The notes under the pieces are model-generated. The model was not told the DNA's origin. It did no database searches and saw nothing but the letters and a program-made list of their open reading frames with translations. From Bdellovibrio sp. KM01 (lineage in GTDB: Bacteria > Bdellovibrionota > Bdellovibrionia > Bdellovibrionales > Bdellovibrionaceae): DNA of 64,000 nucleotides. Shown in pieces: positions 1-8,952 of this stretch (position 1 is its first letter; each line of letters opens with the position of its first letter). The DNA lies in the NCBI RefSeq assembly GCF_013752535.1, contig NZ_CP058348.1, positions 434,001-498,000 on the forward strand, read 5' to 3'. The position numbers were made by a program, and so were the translations under genes.

Positions 1-1
1 C

Positions 2-292
2 CAGAATGGAAATCTTAAAGATGCCATCGGTGCTTTAAGAGAAGCGAAAGCTATTGATCCAGAAAATCCAGAGGTACCACCAAGAATCGAAAAGATGGTG
101 TTGGAACTTCGTAAGCAGATGATGGCTTTGTATCAAGAAGGTATTCTTGAAGAAAGCTTTGGTAACGTCGATGGTGGCGAATCCAAAGCTGGTGCCAAAG
201 AGAAATGGAAGAAAATCCTGGAGCTCGATATTTCTGACGGCGAGTATTATAAGAAAGCCTATATCAAGCTTAAGAAATACGGAGCTATGTAA
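2..292 (+). CDS. C-terminal part of a TPR-like protein (partial)
   Basis: The reading frame is open from the left edge of the window to a TAA at 290-292, so only the last 96 residues are visible. The visible part contains a helix pair of tetratricopeptide character (DAIGALREAKAIDPENPEV, with the usual small and aromatic spacing and the DP-N-P turn), then a Lys/Glu-rich C-terminal helix. TPR proteins act as docking scaffolds. The next gene starts one base after the stop, so the two are probably co-transcribed and may work together. The rest of the protein, including any signalling domain such as FHA, lies outside the window, so no specific function is assigned. Confidence 0.65.
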   Translation, partial: QNGNLKDAIGALREAKAIDPENPEVPPRIEKMVLELRKQMMALYQEGILEESFGNVDGGESKAGAKEKWKKILELDISDGEYYKKAYIKLKKYGAM

Positions 293-293
293 A

Positions 294-971
294 ATGAAAC
301 TTCAGGAACGCTCTTATAGCAGCAAGATCATGCGCCCTAAGCCTCAGATCCATGTGGAAGAGGACGGGTCATTGATCGTTGTTGTGACGGCTTGGGGGCA
401 ACCTGAGCACGGGGAGCGAGCATTAACTGAAGTTGTGAAATACGTCAGTGCCGCCAAGGCAGACGTCGAAGTGACTTCGCCATTTGAATTCCTAACTTGT
501 ATAAGTGATGAAGCGAACTATGTGCGCACAGCTTTGATGATCGCCAATGATGCCCTTTATAGAGGTGAAAATCGTAAAGAATACGCCTCTGGAGTGGAAG
601 TCCTGGCATTGTTTAGACGAGGCACGCAAGTTGCCTGGGCCCAAGTGGGAGCTCCCAGCATTTTTGTACAAAGACAGAATCAACGGGTGCAGCCTTTAAG
701 CGTCGCAAGTGATTTGGCATCGGAACTTCGCGATGGTCACAGCCTGCCGCCACTTCCAGCTCAGCTTTTAGGATTGGATCCAACGGTCAATATCCAGACG
801 GGACACACTCACGTGAATGAGGGTGATAAGTTGATCTTGCTTGCCGGAACCTCTGTGGCGACTGCGTTGTGGGGTCTTCAATCCTATGAAACTGATTTGA
901 ATCTTATTACTCAGTCGATGGTTCAAGAAGAACCCGAATTGCCATTCTGGCTGGGGTTGATTGCTGTTTAA
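294..971 (+). CDS. PP2C-fold protein, probably catalytically inactive
   Basis: A 225-residue cytoplasmic protein starting one base after the upstream TPR-like gene. The order of motifs follows PP2C serine/threonine phosphatases: an ANDALY helix, a GVEVLALFRRGTQVAWAQVG strand pair, a VQPLS turn, and a GDKLILLAGTS strand near the C terminus. In active PP2C enzymes the VGD and SDG positions supply metal-binding aspartates. Here they read VGA and LAG, and the N-terminal DG-G motif is replaced by TAWGQ. I therefore infer a pseudophosphatase that binds or senses rather than dephosphorylates. The sulfatase-like gene on the other strand ends immediately after its stop. A longer upstream reading (from 147) exists but overlaps the upstream gene and is rejected. 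Confidence 0.6.
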   Translation: MKLQERSYSSKIMRPKPQIHVEEDGSLIVVVTAWGQPEHGERALTEVVKYVSAAKADVEVTSPFEFLTCISDEANYVRTALMIANDALYRGENRKEYASGVEVLALFRRGTQVAWAQVGAPSIFVQRQNQRVQPLSVASDLASELRDGHSLPPLPAQLLGLDPTVNIQTGHTHVNEGDKLILLAGTSVATALWGLQSYETDLNLITQSMVQEEPELPFWLGLIAV

Positions 972-2813
972 CTATTCTTCCTGATCAATTGTTGCCAGGG
1001 ATTTATAAACCTGGGTGCGGATTTTTGCATATTCCGGCAGGTGTAATGCCAGTTCTGCGCGCGATGGTGCATAGCTACTTTCGCGAGCTGTATCCCAGAT
1101 CATTCCTAAAGCTATATTGCTGCGCTGGATCTCTTGATCAAGCATATAGTTTTTAAAAGAGCGTTCAAATTTTTTGCGCTGAGTTTCTTTGGAAAGCCCG
1201 CGAATATCTGAACGAAGCCAATCCACCAACTCAATAAAAAGATTGTCATTGCACTCTTTCAAGTGAGAGCTGTCGATTTCTTTGATGGATAAAAGCTCTA
1301 TGCAAGAATCCGTATTTTTCAGATTCTTGGCATTTAGATTCTTATCGGCGATGTATTGCCATAACGGCACATTGTTTTTCTTACCCAAAGTACGCAAAGT
1401 TTCCCAATCTTTTTGGTTCAATGCGACCTGGGCTGTCCAATTAAGAATATTCAGGCTGTGATAGTTGCTATTGCTGCTGAGGCGTTTTAAATCGCGAAGC
1501 AACAAGGGCTCTTGATCTGCGCGAGTCCAACGATCATAAGGAATGCTTAGTCTTGCCATCCACTCTTCATTTGGAGGCGTGAATGAAGGGAATTGATTTT
1601 TCTTAAGCAATGCTTGGATGCGATTTGTGGTAGGCAACAAACTTTGTTGCAAAAGAGGCAAGGGATTTAATTCCATGCGATCCACCAAAGTGTTGAATAG
1701 CTTGGGATTCGCGTCGTTGATGTACAAGACATGGTGAGAAATCGCAGCCGTACGTAAAGGGCCCGCATTTCTCCACAAAGACCAACCAGATTCCAAAATA
1801 AAAGGCCGATCCTCTGCCCAGTCCGCCACAGGGGATTTCAAAACACCCGCCAAAGAGTGAGCCGGGAAATCACTGTTGTCGTTTTCCACGACGCTTTCCC
1901 CAAGAATTTCAAAAAGCGTTTTACCCAGGTCTGCGAGATTTACGTTTTGATCGACTTTCCAGTAAATCGGCTGTTCTGTTTTCTTTTTTTGAGCAGGCTT
2001 GATGAAAAGCGCCACTTGGGTGTTTTCAGAGTGTAAATTCAAAGTCGAAAGATCGCGGTGGTCGCCGTTTTCATGACCACTTAAGCCGACCAAAATCACC
2101 GTCGTGTTATCCCAGCGACGAGCTGTTTTCATCTGCGTAAATAACTCATGAAGGCTTTCGTCGAACTCATCGATTTGCGATTCGAAACTTAAATTTCGAG
2201 TCTCGCCCAGTTCTGTTGTGGTGATGGTATTGGTGAATTGCAAATCGGGTGCGTAAAGTACACTGAAGAACGGACCGTTGCCTACATCATGGCGAAGCCA
2301 CTGCATGAAGCTGCTTGCGTTCTTTTTAAAGGGTCGAAATAGATTCGAAAATCCTGGAACCAGGGAGTCATCAAATAATTCGAAACCCTGATTTAATCCT
2401 GAGCGACGAAAGATCGGTGGCCCACCTGTGAAGAAGCTGGTGCGATATTCCTGATGAACGGCAATTTCTGATGCGAGTTCAAACTCGGGGGCCAAACCCG
2501 GTGCGCCATTGTGTCGCACATTATGTTCGTAAGGATAGAGACCCGTCAGAATAGAACTCAACGCGGGTGCGCTCAAAGTAGAAGTCGTAAATGCATGGGT
2601 AAAGCGAACTGACTCGTTGCAAAGCAATTGAAAACCAGACTTAGTACCGGAGATGGTGTCAGGAGAACAAGAGATATCCGACACTGCAAGATTGTCTGCA
2701 GCGATAATAAGAATTGAACTCTTGTCACTTGATTGGCAACCAATCTGGACCAGGCTCAATACGCATAGTGCGAAGGCTAAAATGATTCTCTGCATATCTT
2801 GACCACGTGTCAT
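972..2813 (-). CDS. Sulfatase-like (alkaline phosphatase superfamily) lipoprotein
   Basis: A 613-residue protein with an N-terminal signal ending in VQIGC, compatible with lipidation. The first 150 residues follow the sulfatase/phosphoglycerol-transferase pattern: ILIIAADN near residue 37, then a SAPALSSILTGLYPYEHNVR segment matching the nucleophile loop C/S-x-P-S-R...LTG-YP. The loop keeps a Ser at the formylglycine position but lacks the following Arg. The second metal site, usually SDHGE--GEH, reads SGHENGDH, so the Asp is lost. The C-terminal third (about residues 400-613) is helical and unrecognised. I infer a surface-exposed or periplasmic protein with weakened or changed chemistry. The start could also be the Met at codon 7 (2795). 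Neither start has a clear ribosome binding site. Confidence 0.6.
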   Translation of the reverse strand: MTRGQDMQRIILAFALCVLSLVQIGCQSSDKSSILIIAADNLAVSDISCSPDTISGTKSGFQLLCNESVRFTHAFTTSTLSAPALSSILTGLYPYEHNVRHNGAPGLAPEFELASEIAVHQEYRTSFFTGGPPIFRRSGLNQGFELFDDSLVPGFSNLFRPFKKNASSFMQWLRHDVGNGPFFSVLYAPDLQFTNTITTTELGETRNLSFESQIDEFDESLHELFTQMKTARRWDNTTVILVGLSGHENGDHRDLSTLNLHSENTQVALFIKPAQKKKTEQPIYWKVDQNVNLADLGKTLFEILGESVVENDNSDFPAHSLAGVLKSPVADWAEDRPFILESGWSLWRNAGPLRTAAISHHVLYINDANPKLFNTLVDRMELNPLPLLQQSLLPTTNRIQALLKKNQFPSFTPPNEEWMARLSIPYDRWTRADQEPLLLRDLKRLSSNSNYHSLNILNWTAQVALNQKDWETLRTLGKKNNVPLWQYIADKNLNAKNLKNTDSCIELLSIKEIDSSHLKECNDNLFIELVDWLRSDIRGLSKETQRKKFERSFKNYMLDQEIQRSNIALGMIWDTARESSYAPSRAELALHLPEYAKIRTQVYKSLATIDQEE

Positions 2814-2872
2814 GGATCTAGAGATAATGGATCAATAATTTTTGCTAGTCAAAGTTTTGAAAGGACAGCTCG

Positions 2873-3502
2873 ATGCTTGCAGAGAAAATTTTTGGTGTTG
2901 CTCATTTGGCCGATCAGGTTGTGTTGTGGTTATTGCTTGTTCTCAGCATTTTAAGTATCGGGATGATTCTTGAGAGATTTTTTGCTTTAAGAAAAGTTTC
3001 TAATGAATCACAACGTGTTAGAGCGAAAATCAAGCTAGCACTACAAAGCAACAGTGTTGAAGACATTGAAGATCTTGCGAAAGATCCAGACTCTTTGGAA
3101 GGTCGCGCAGCTGGTCAAGCGATGAAATACTTACGTGCGTCTGGTAGCAAAGGTTTGGAAGAAATTTTTAACACGATTGCTCTTTCCGAACGCCCTGACT
3201 TGGAAAGATATTTGAACTTTCTGGCAACATTGGGATCGAATGCACCGTATATCGGATTGTTCGGTACAGTTTTGGGTATCATGAAAGCCTTCAATGACTT
3301 AGCGACTGCTGCCGAAGCGGGTCAACAAACAGTGATGGCCGGGATTTCGATGGCCCTGGTCGCAACAGCAGCCGGTCTTTTCGTGGCGATTCCAGCAGTT
3401 ATTGCTTACAACTACTACAGCAAACAAGTGCGCGGTATCTTCAACTCTTTGGAGAGTGTGAAAGAGTTGTGCCTTGCTTACGCTAAGAAAAAAGGTATCT
3501 AA
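2873..3502 (+). CDS. MotA/TolQ/ExbB proton channel family protein
   Basis: A 209-residue inner-membrane protein with three hydrophobic segments: about residues 12-32, then the paired segments near 125-150 and 160-185. The conserved core is present: APYIGLFGTVLGIMKAF, then a Thr/Ala-rich MAGISMALVATAAGLFVAIPAVIAYN. This family forms the pentameric ring that uses proton flow to drive partner rods of the ExbD/TolR/MotB kind. It starts behind an AAAGGA ribosome binding site and lies three bases from an ExbD gene. No TonB or TolB gene is nearby, so whether it energises transport, envelope constriction or gliding cannot be told from this window. Confidence 0.9.
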   Translation: MLAEKIFGVAHLADQVVLWLLLVLSILSIGMILERFFALRKVSNESQRVRAKIKLALQSNSVEDIEDLAKDPDSLEGRAAGQAMKYLRASGSKGLEEIFNTIALSERPDLERYLNFLATLGSNAPYIGLFGTVLGIMKAFNDLATAAEAGQQTVMAGISMALVATAAGLFVAIPAVIAYNYYSKQVRGIFNSLESVKELCLAYAKKKGI

Positions 3503-3505
3503 ACC

Positions 3506-3910
3506 ATGGCAATGAAGAGTGGTGAAAACAACGAAGCCATATCGGACATTAACGTTGTCCCATTGGTCGATATCATCCTGGTGGTTCTGATCATCTTCAT
3601 GGTGACAGCTCCTATGTTCATCAAGCCTTCGATTAATGTTAATTTGCCAAAAGCCGCTAGCGGTGATCAAACCGCGCCAAGCAAATTGAATATCTCGCTA
3701 ACAGCGGATGGTCGTATTAATCTGAACGGAACATTCGTGAATGAAGAAGCTGTCCGCGCGAAAGCGACCGAGGAAGTGACTAAAAATACGGAAGTTCAGG
3801 CGATTATTTCCGCCGATAAAGATGTTCCACATGGCAAGGTCGTCGGGTTACTCGACATCGTGAAATCAGCCGGAGTCAAAAAATTCGCGATCAGCATCGA
3901 TAAAAAATAA
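3506..3910 (+). CDS. ExbD/TolR family biopolymer transport protein
   Basis: A 134-residue protein with a short cytoplasmic N terminus, one transmembrane helix and a periplasmic domain. The pattern ISDINVVPLVDIILVVLIIFMVTAP is typical of ExbD/TolR. The Asp within PLVDI is the conserved proton-carrying residue in the membrane. The periplasmic part has the usual beta-alpha organisation ending in FAISI. It follows the ExbB partner by three bases, so the pair forms one operon. A strong hairpin terminator 12 bases after the stop closes the unit. Confidence 0.9.
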   Translation: MAMKSGENNEAISDINVVPLVDIILVVLIIFMVTAPMFIKPSINVNLPKAASGDQTAPSKLNISLTADGRINLNGTFVNEEAVRAKATEEVTKNTEVQAIISADKDVPHGKVVGLLDIVKSAGVKKFAISIDKK

Positions 3911-3921
3911 GTCTCAAAATG

Positions 3922-3950
3922 AAGGCCTTCTGCAAAGAAGGCCTTTTTCT
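3922..3950 (+). terminator. Rho-independent terminator after exbB/exbD
   Basis: A nine-base perfect stem (3922-3930 with 3937-3945, AAGGCCTTC/GAAGGCCTT), a six-base loop and a T-rich tail, directly after the ExbD gene. Confidence 0.85.
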
Positions 3951-4190
3951 TTCCCGCCACGGCTGTCGCTTTGCGGGACTTATTTTACTTTTCCAAAAAA
4001 TTATTGTTAACCCTTGGTGGAGTTTTTCAGAGGAGATTTGCAGAAAATCTGCTTCGTTTTTAAACTTCGAGAACTCAAAAGCAAATTATCCCCCAGCCGC
4101 CCTTCAAGGCCCGACCATAGAGTGGGCTCTCGAGGGGAATCTCAAATTGATACGGCTAAAGTCCTGCTCGGGAACGCCGATCAAAGAATC

Positions 4191-4697
4191 ATGTTCAAAA
4201 GAGCTGCATCAGAAATTCAATTTATCGCAATCACGTTCATCCTTGTTGTACTTTTGGGTGCACGTACGTTTGCAAGTTTGACTGAAGCAGATAGCGCTAT
4301 GCCAGAAGAAACATCGATGGCCTCTGTCGTTAATTCAAATGCCCGTACTCCTGCATCTTTGCCACCGACGGCGGTTGCTCCCAAAAAAATCGAATCATCT
4401 TTGCACCAATCTGCTGATGTAGATTTGAATTGTGCTAAAAAAAACGGCCAGCTTGAGGTTCATGCGGGGTATGTTCAGTTCAAAGGCAAAAGCTGCACCA
4501 GCGGTGTGCGCATGGGTGAAATCCAAATCGTGAATAAAAGCAACGGTTACACAGCATCTGTGTTTGACCGGGGTTCTGACAAATATCAAACGGACCTCAT
4601 CCAGCTTCAACCAGGCGAAAACGAAATCTCCATTCGTTATGAACGCTCTGGACGTCAAGTTGAAGAAATCATCCGTGTGAGCTCTACCAAAATTTAA
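4191..4697 (+). CDS. Single-pass membrane or secreted protein, unknown function
   Basis: A 168-residue protein beginning MFKRAASEIQFIAITFILVVLLGA, an uncleaved anchor or signal. A Pro/Ala/Ser-rich linker follows, then a compact beta-rich domain with three Cys (LNCAKK, KSCTSG pattern). The domain looks immunoglobulin-like or PEGA-like, ending in GENEISIRYERSGRQVEEIIRVSS, typical of a small surface beta-sandwich. The frame is open further upstream to a TTG at 4014, but that part overlaps the terminator region and has no ribosome binding site, so I place the start at the ATG before the hydrophobic segment. It lies after the proton-channel pair but beyond its terminator, so co-function is only possible. 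Confidence 0.6.
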   Translation: MFKRAASEIQFIAITFILVVLLGARTFASLTEADSAMPEETSMASVVNSNARTPASLPPTAVAPKKIESSLHQSADVDLNCAKKNGQLEVHAGYVQFKGKSCTSGVRMGEIQIVNKSNGYTASVFDRGSDKYQTDLIQLQPGENEISIRYERSGRQVEEIIRVSSTKI

Positions 4698-4761
4698 AAC
4701 TCATTTATTTTTTCTGTTTTCTTTCGCACAATAAAAGAACCACATCTAAAGAGGATCTTTT

Positions 4762-6885
4762 ATGCGCGTTTTGTTGTTGGCATTCGTTATTTGTCTGGTT
4801 CAATGCACCTCTGTAAAAAACAAAGACGCTGATTCCGCACAAAGATCTGCAGCTTCTGCAAAAATGATTTTAGATAAAAGCGGTTACTTGTATGATCCGA
4901 CCGATCGTTCCTGTGATGGTTATCCTCGTCTGATGGTGGAAACTATGCCGGGTACTTGTCTGGGAATGGTTTTGCCACGTGATCGTGCTATGGATCCGGC
5001 GACGAACAAAGGTTTTGTCAAACCGCGCACTATTTTGCAACTTCCAGGCACAGAACAGTTCTTGGTGGTCGACATGGGCGGCTGGGCTCCAAAAAATGGG
5101 CGTCTGTTTTTGTTAAAACCGGGTGCGGGTGGCAACTATGGACTGACTTTGATCAAAGCCGGTTTGGATAATCCCCATGGCTTAAGAATGGGACCGGATG
5201 GTTTCATTTACATCGGCGAGAAAAATCAGATTTCCAAATTCCATTTCGTGAATGGCAAGATCGCTGACTGGAGACTTGTCTTCGGTAACGTGCCTCGTAA
5301 AGAGGGCTATATGCATCCTCTTTCCCAATTCGCTTTTGATCCCAGAAATGGCGACATGTACATCAACTCCGGATCGCCGAGTGATCACTGCATCGTGCAG
5401 GGAACTGGTGAATACAAATACTGCTCAGAAGATCAAGCCCAAGGGAATGGTGCGATATATCGCATTCCCGCACATCTGCTGCAGAAACTTCCTCCTGAGG
5501 GAGTCGAGATATTTGAATATGCAGCAGCGGGTTTAAGAAACTCCATGGCAATGGTGGTATCCAATGCGGGATTCCTGGTGCAAGGTGAAAACAGCCGCGA
5601 CTTTCCAGAACTTGAAGAACCGTATGAAGAAATGAATGTGATTGATTTGGAGAAGGGCAGAGTCGCGCATTACGGTTGGCCTTACTGCTATGATTTCCAT
5701 GCGACTTCCCCGGAATGGGAATTTCCTGAAAATAAAAAACTTCCGATTCACAAACAATTCAGAAAGCCGGTTAACTGTGCGCAAGCCAGTGCCCAAGGGC
5801 CGGGCGAGTATCAACCTCCGTATATCTTAATGCCTCCGCATGTGGCGCCATTGCATATGGATTATTATCGCGGGAATATGTTCCGTGATTCTTTGGGTGG
5901 AAAGTTATTAGTGACGTGGCACGGTTATCAACCAAGTGGCCAGCGCCTGGTGGCCTATAATGTTGATGAAAAAGGTTTGCCAGTATTGGACGCCTCAACA
6001 GCGAAAGCTTCGTATCAGTTTAATCAACCGGGCGGTTGCCCGATTCCGAAACCATTCCAACCACGCGGGGGAATGGATCGTCATGCTTCCTATACAGAAG
6101 TAATTTCCAAATGGAATGAAGTGAAAGGCCAACGCCCCAAAGGTGCACCAGTTGCATTCACCGAAGCAAGTGATGGTTCTATCTGGATTGTGGAAGATCG
6201 TGAGAATCGCACGATCGTTCGTTTGGCTCGCACTCAGACGGCGAATTTCCGTGAAGCTTGTGATCGCTCTGTCATTACGTTTGATCCGCAAGTGCAAATG
6301 CTAGCCTGGAGATCCGCGGTTAAAGAAGATCCAAAATTGCTTGAAGGATATAAGGGCATTCAAAGTCAGCTGATTCAAAACTATTGCACGGGTTGCCACG
6401 GCAATCTGGAGGCCGATGATATTGCCAAAGATCGTTTCAGCAATCTTGATTTCCTGGTGAAGAATGGCTGGATCGCACCGCAGGATTTGGAACGCAGTAA
6501 AGCTTATGGTGCCATTGCACACCTAGAGGGATATACACCCATGCCTCCTGCTGATAAGCCGCAATTTTTCGGAACCGCAGAGGGGGACAAGTTAAACAAA
6601 CTGGTTTCTCAATGGGTGAATGCTTTACCAAAAGACATTGATTCCAGTTATGCCAAATACACAGCAAAAGATAAGCGGAACATTCGTCTTCAGCCGTCGA
6701 CTTCAGCAAAAGCTTGCGGTCAGTTAAATCCTGGAGATATCGTGTTCATCGATCCAAGATCCAGCCGAGGAATTTCACAAGATGGCTACAAATGGAGTCG
6801 AGTGTATTTGGTTCCGGCGCACAGCCGCCTGTTCAAGGACGCATGTCCTGCTCCTGAAGATGGCGTTTATTATATCGCGCAATAG
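4762..6885 (+). CDS. Sorbosone dehydrogenase-like beta-propeller fused to a c-type cytochrome domain
   Basis: A 707-residue exported protein. The N terminus (MRVLLLAFVICLVQC) is a signal, possibly lipidated. Residues about 90-500 read as a PQQ-dependent sugar dehydrogenase/L-sorbosone dehydrogenase propeller: LDNPHGLRMGPDGFIYIGE, DPRNGDMYINSGSPSDHC, AAAGLRNSMAM, YGWPYCYDF, IVEDRENRTIVRL. A haem-binding CTGCHG motif follows, with Cys542, Cys545 and His546, and MPPADKP later supplies a plausible axial Met. A last domain (about 640-707) is unassigned. I infer a periplasmic oxidoreductase that passes electrons from its substrate to its own haem. The substrate is unknown. Confidence 0.8.
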   Translation: MRVLLLAFVICLVQCTSVKNKDADSAQRSAASAKMILDKSGYLYDPTDRSCDGYPRLMVETMPGTCLGMVLPRDRAMDPATNKGFVKPRTILQLPGTEQFLVVDMGGWAPKNGRLFLLKPGAGGNYGLTLIKAGLDNPHGLRMGPDGFIYIGEKNQISKFHFVNGKIADWRLVFGNVPRKEGYMHPLSQFAFDPRNGDMYINSGSPSDHCIVQGTGEYKYCSEDQAQGNGAIYRIPAHLLQKLPPEGVEIFEYAAAGLRNSMAMVVSNAGFLVQGENSRDFPELEEPYEEMNVIDLEKGRVAHYGWPYCYDFHATSPEWEFPENKKLPIHKQFRKPVNCAQASAQGPGEYQPPYILMPPHVAPLHMDYYRGNMFRDSLGGKLLVTWHGYQPSGQRLVAYNVDEKGLPVLDASTAKASYQFNQPGGCPIPKPFQPRGGMDRHASYTEVISKWNEVKGQRPKGAPVAFTEASDGSIWIVEDRENRTIVRLARTQTANFREACDRSVITFDPQVQMLAWRSAVKEDPKLLEGYKGIQSQLIQNYCTGCHGNLEADDIAKDRFSNLDFLVKNGWIAPQDLERSKAYGAIAHLEGYTPMPPADKPQFFGTAEGDKLNKLVSQWVNALPKDIDSSYAKYTAKDKRNIRLQPSTSAKACGQLNPGDIVFIDPRSSRGISQDGYKWSRVYLVPAHSRLFKDACPAPEDGVYYIAQ

Positions 6886-6923
6886 CGCCTGCCCCTATTT
6901 AGCTCAGTAAGAAAGTATTTTCG

Positions 6924-8144
6924 ATGATCAAGGCCCTAAAGCAACCGCAGTTACAACGTCTTTGGTTAGGGCAGGCATTTTCATCCATCGGTGACGAAAT
7001 TTATCGTGTGGGTTTAACTTGGTTCGCCGTGAATCTGATGGGCTCCAATACGGGATACCTGGCTGCGGGGCAAACGGCATCGTTGATGTTGTTAAGTTTT
7101 ATCGGCGGTAAATGGGCCGATCGTTGGAATCCTCAGCAGACGATGTATCGCGTGGATTTAGTCCGCATGGTCATTGTGCTGATTCCAGTGATGGTTTCAT
7201 TTTTCACGGCTGTCCCACTTTCGCTTTTGATCGTGATGGCATTGATTCTTTCAGCACTCAGTGCATTTTTTGATCCGGCCACTCAAGCCACGATTCCTCT
7301 TCTCGCAAAAGACCTTGAGACTTTGCAGTCCACGAATGGTTTGATGGGCACGACGATTCGTGGTGCACGCATGGTGGGGCCTGCGGTTGTGGGATTGCTG
7401 GCAGCTGTCGTACCGATGATTCATTTCTTTACGATCGATGCGCTAACATTTTTTATTTCGGCTCTTTCCGTACGCTCGCTGAAAAAATACTTACCTGAAC
7501 ACGTACCTTCCCCCAAAGCGCGCACGGGCTTTGCGGAAGCAGTCATGAGTGGTTTTCGTTTAATTCAAGGTCAGTCGGGGATGTTGTATGTTTTTATTTC
7601 ACGTGCGTTGACCGCCGGTGCATGGAATTTATCAATCATCGTGGGATTTGCTTTGTTGGTGCATCAGGTGTCGGGCGGTGATGCTCGCATGTTTGGTTTG
7701 GTGATGGCATCTTATGGCGTCGGCAATCTTACAGGTGCCTTGTATTTTGGAAATCGGTCCCGTGCGGGGCATCGTTTGTTGTTTTTAATGTATGGCGGTT
7801 ACGTTCTGTGGGGATTGGGAATTGCTGCGGTTGGTTTTGCTCCAACAGTGGCCTGGATTGCCGTCGCCTCCATTTTCACTGGATTCATGGGGCCTTTAAA
7901 TGATCTTGCTTTCATCGATTTGATGCAAAGAAAGTTTGCTGTCTCTGATCTCACCAAAGTGTTTCGACTGCGCATGGCTTTGGAGTCATTGGGTACATTG
8001 ATTTTTACTTTGGCGTCTCCGTGGTTGATCCAAATGACTTCCATTCGCGCGGTGATGGTCGGGTGCGGACTTCTTTGGATAATCTGCGGGGGAGTGGGGT
8101 TGTTACTAAAACCTCTTCCTGCTTCGTCATCCACAAGTTCCTAA
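6924..8144 (+). CDS. Major facilitator superfamily exporter
   Basis: A 406-residue membrane protein with about twelve hydrophobic segments and the MFS loop motif GKWADRWNPQQTMYRVD between helices 2 and 3. The N terminus LKQPQLQRLWLGQAFSSIGDEIYRVGLTWFAVNL resembles the EntS/MFS_3 subgroup, which exports small molecules such as siderophores. No biosynthetic genes are next to it, so the substrate is unknown. It begins 38 bases after the preceding dehydrogenase and may be read from the same transcript. The last residues are a polar Ser/Thr tail. Confidence 0.85.
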   Translation: MIKALKQPQLQRLWLGQAFSSIGDEIYRVGLTWFAVNLMGSNTGYLAAGQTASLMLLSFIGGKWADRWNPQQTMYRVDLVRMVIVLIPVMVSFFTAVPLSLLIVMALILSALSAFFDPATQATIPLLAKDLETLQSTNGLMGTTIRGARMVGPAVVGLLAAVVPMIHFFTIDALTFFISALSVRSLKKYLPEHVPSPKARTGFAEAVMSGFRLIQGQSGMLYVFISRALTAGAWNLSIIVGFALLVHQVSGGDARMFGLVMASYGVGNLTGALYFGNRSRAGHRLLFLMYGGYVLWGLGIAAVGFAPTVAWIAVASIFTGFMGPLNDLAFIDLMQRKFAVSDLTKVFRLRMALESLGTLIFTLASPWLIQMTSIRAVMVGCGLLWIICGGVGLLLKPLPASSSTSS

Positions 8145-8207
8145 ATCCTGAATTTTGACAAAGAAAAGTGCCTCTGTGATTTGCATAAGTTGAGGTAAAT
8201 CATAAGG

Positions 8208-8235
8208 TTGATGCAAGCGGCTAGAGTAGTATCAT
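8208..8235 (+). promoter_or_regulatory. Sigma70-type promoter candidate for the 8278 gene
   Basis: TTGATG at 8208-8213 and TATCAT at 8230-8235, 16 bases apart, 43 bases before the start codon of the kinase-like gene. Identified by pattern only. Confidence 0.4.
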
Positions 8236-8277
8236 TTAAATTGATCTTGCTCCGTTGAGCCTTTAAGTTGAGCTCGA

Positions 8278-8934
8278 ATGATTACAGAAGGATTCTTTAA
8301 CTTGGTCGATCTTAAGAAGCGCTCGGACATTCATTATGCTCGAAAAATTTGGCATATGACGGCAGTCTTTGCCATGTTCTTGGCGTACGTCTATCTTCCT
8401 AAGGAAGTATCGGGCACGTTGTTGGTTGTCGCTTGGCTTTTGTTCGTTCCCTTTGATTTTTTGCGCCACCGCTACGCAGTCTTAAATGACTTCGCAGTTC
8501 ACGCCTTCAAACCCATCATGCGCCAAAGCGAAGTTAAAAAGCTCGCTGGAACAACGTTTTTGTTGTCAGGTGTTCTGATTGTTTACGCTATTTTTCCGCG
8601 TCCAATCGTTGCTTTAACATTGTTGTTCTTGGCTTTCGCGGATCCTATCGCCAGCTATTTCGGAATTCTATACGGTAAAGACAAAATTTTCGGTCATAAA
8701 TCCATCCAAGGTTTCATGGCTGCATTCTTTGTTTGTGCCGCACTGACTTTGTCTTTCTTGTTATATCACAACTATCTAACGGATCGCGTGATCGTGGTAA
8801 GCTTGCTTGCCGGTCTTGTGGGCGCATTTGCAGAGTTGATTCCAATCGGAAAATTGGATGACAACCTGACGTTGCCGTTGATGAGTGCCGTTGGACTGTC
8901 TATCCTCTTTTATTTCTTTGGATTTTTCGCTTAA
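8278..8934 (+). CDS. Diacylglycerol/polyprenol kinase family protein
   Basis: A 218-residue integral membrane protein. The signatures match the CTP-dependent dolichol/diacylglycerol kinase family (SEC59/DGK1-like, related to CdsA): RKIWHM at the N terminus, FADPIASYFGILYGK in the middle, HKSIQGFMAAFF, and the C-terminal AELIPIGKLDDNLTLPL. Members phosphorylate a lipid alcohol in the membrane. The next gene, 18 bases downstream, makes phosphatidylserine, so a role in phospholipid or polyprenol recycling fits the context. Which lipid is used cannot be read from the sequence. Confidence 0.8.
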   Translation: MITEGFFNLVDLKKRSDIHYARKIWHMTAVFAMFLAYVYLPKEVSGTLLVVAWLLFVPFDFLRHRYAVLNDFAVHAFKPIMRQSEVKKLAGTTFLLSGVLIVYAIFPRPIVALTLLFLAFADPIASYFGILYGKDKIFGHKSIQGFMAAFFVCAALTLSFLLYHNYLTDRVIVVSLLAGLVGAFAELIPIGKLDDNLTLPLMSAVGLSILFYFFGFFA

Positions 8935-8952
8935 GTCGGCTAAAACCGATAC

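Noticed and set aside
4014-4190. Upstream extension of the 4191 gene from a TTG
   Set aside because: No ribosome binding site, unusual composition, and the hydrophobic N-terminal segment begins after the ATG at 4191.
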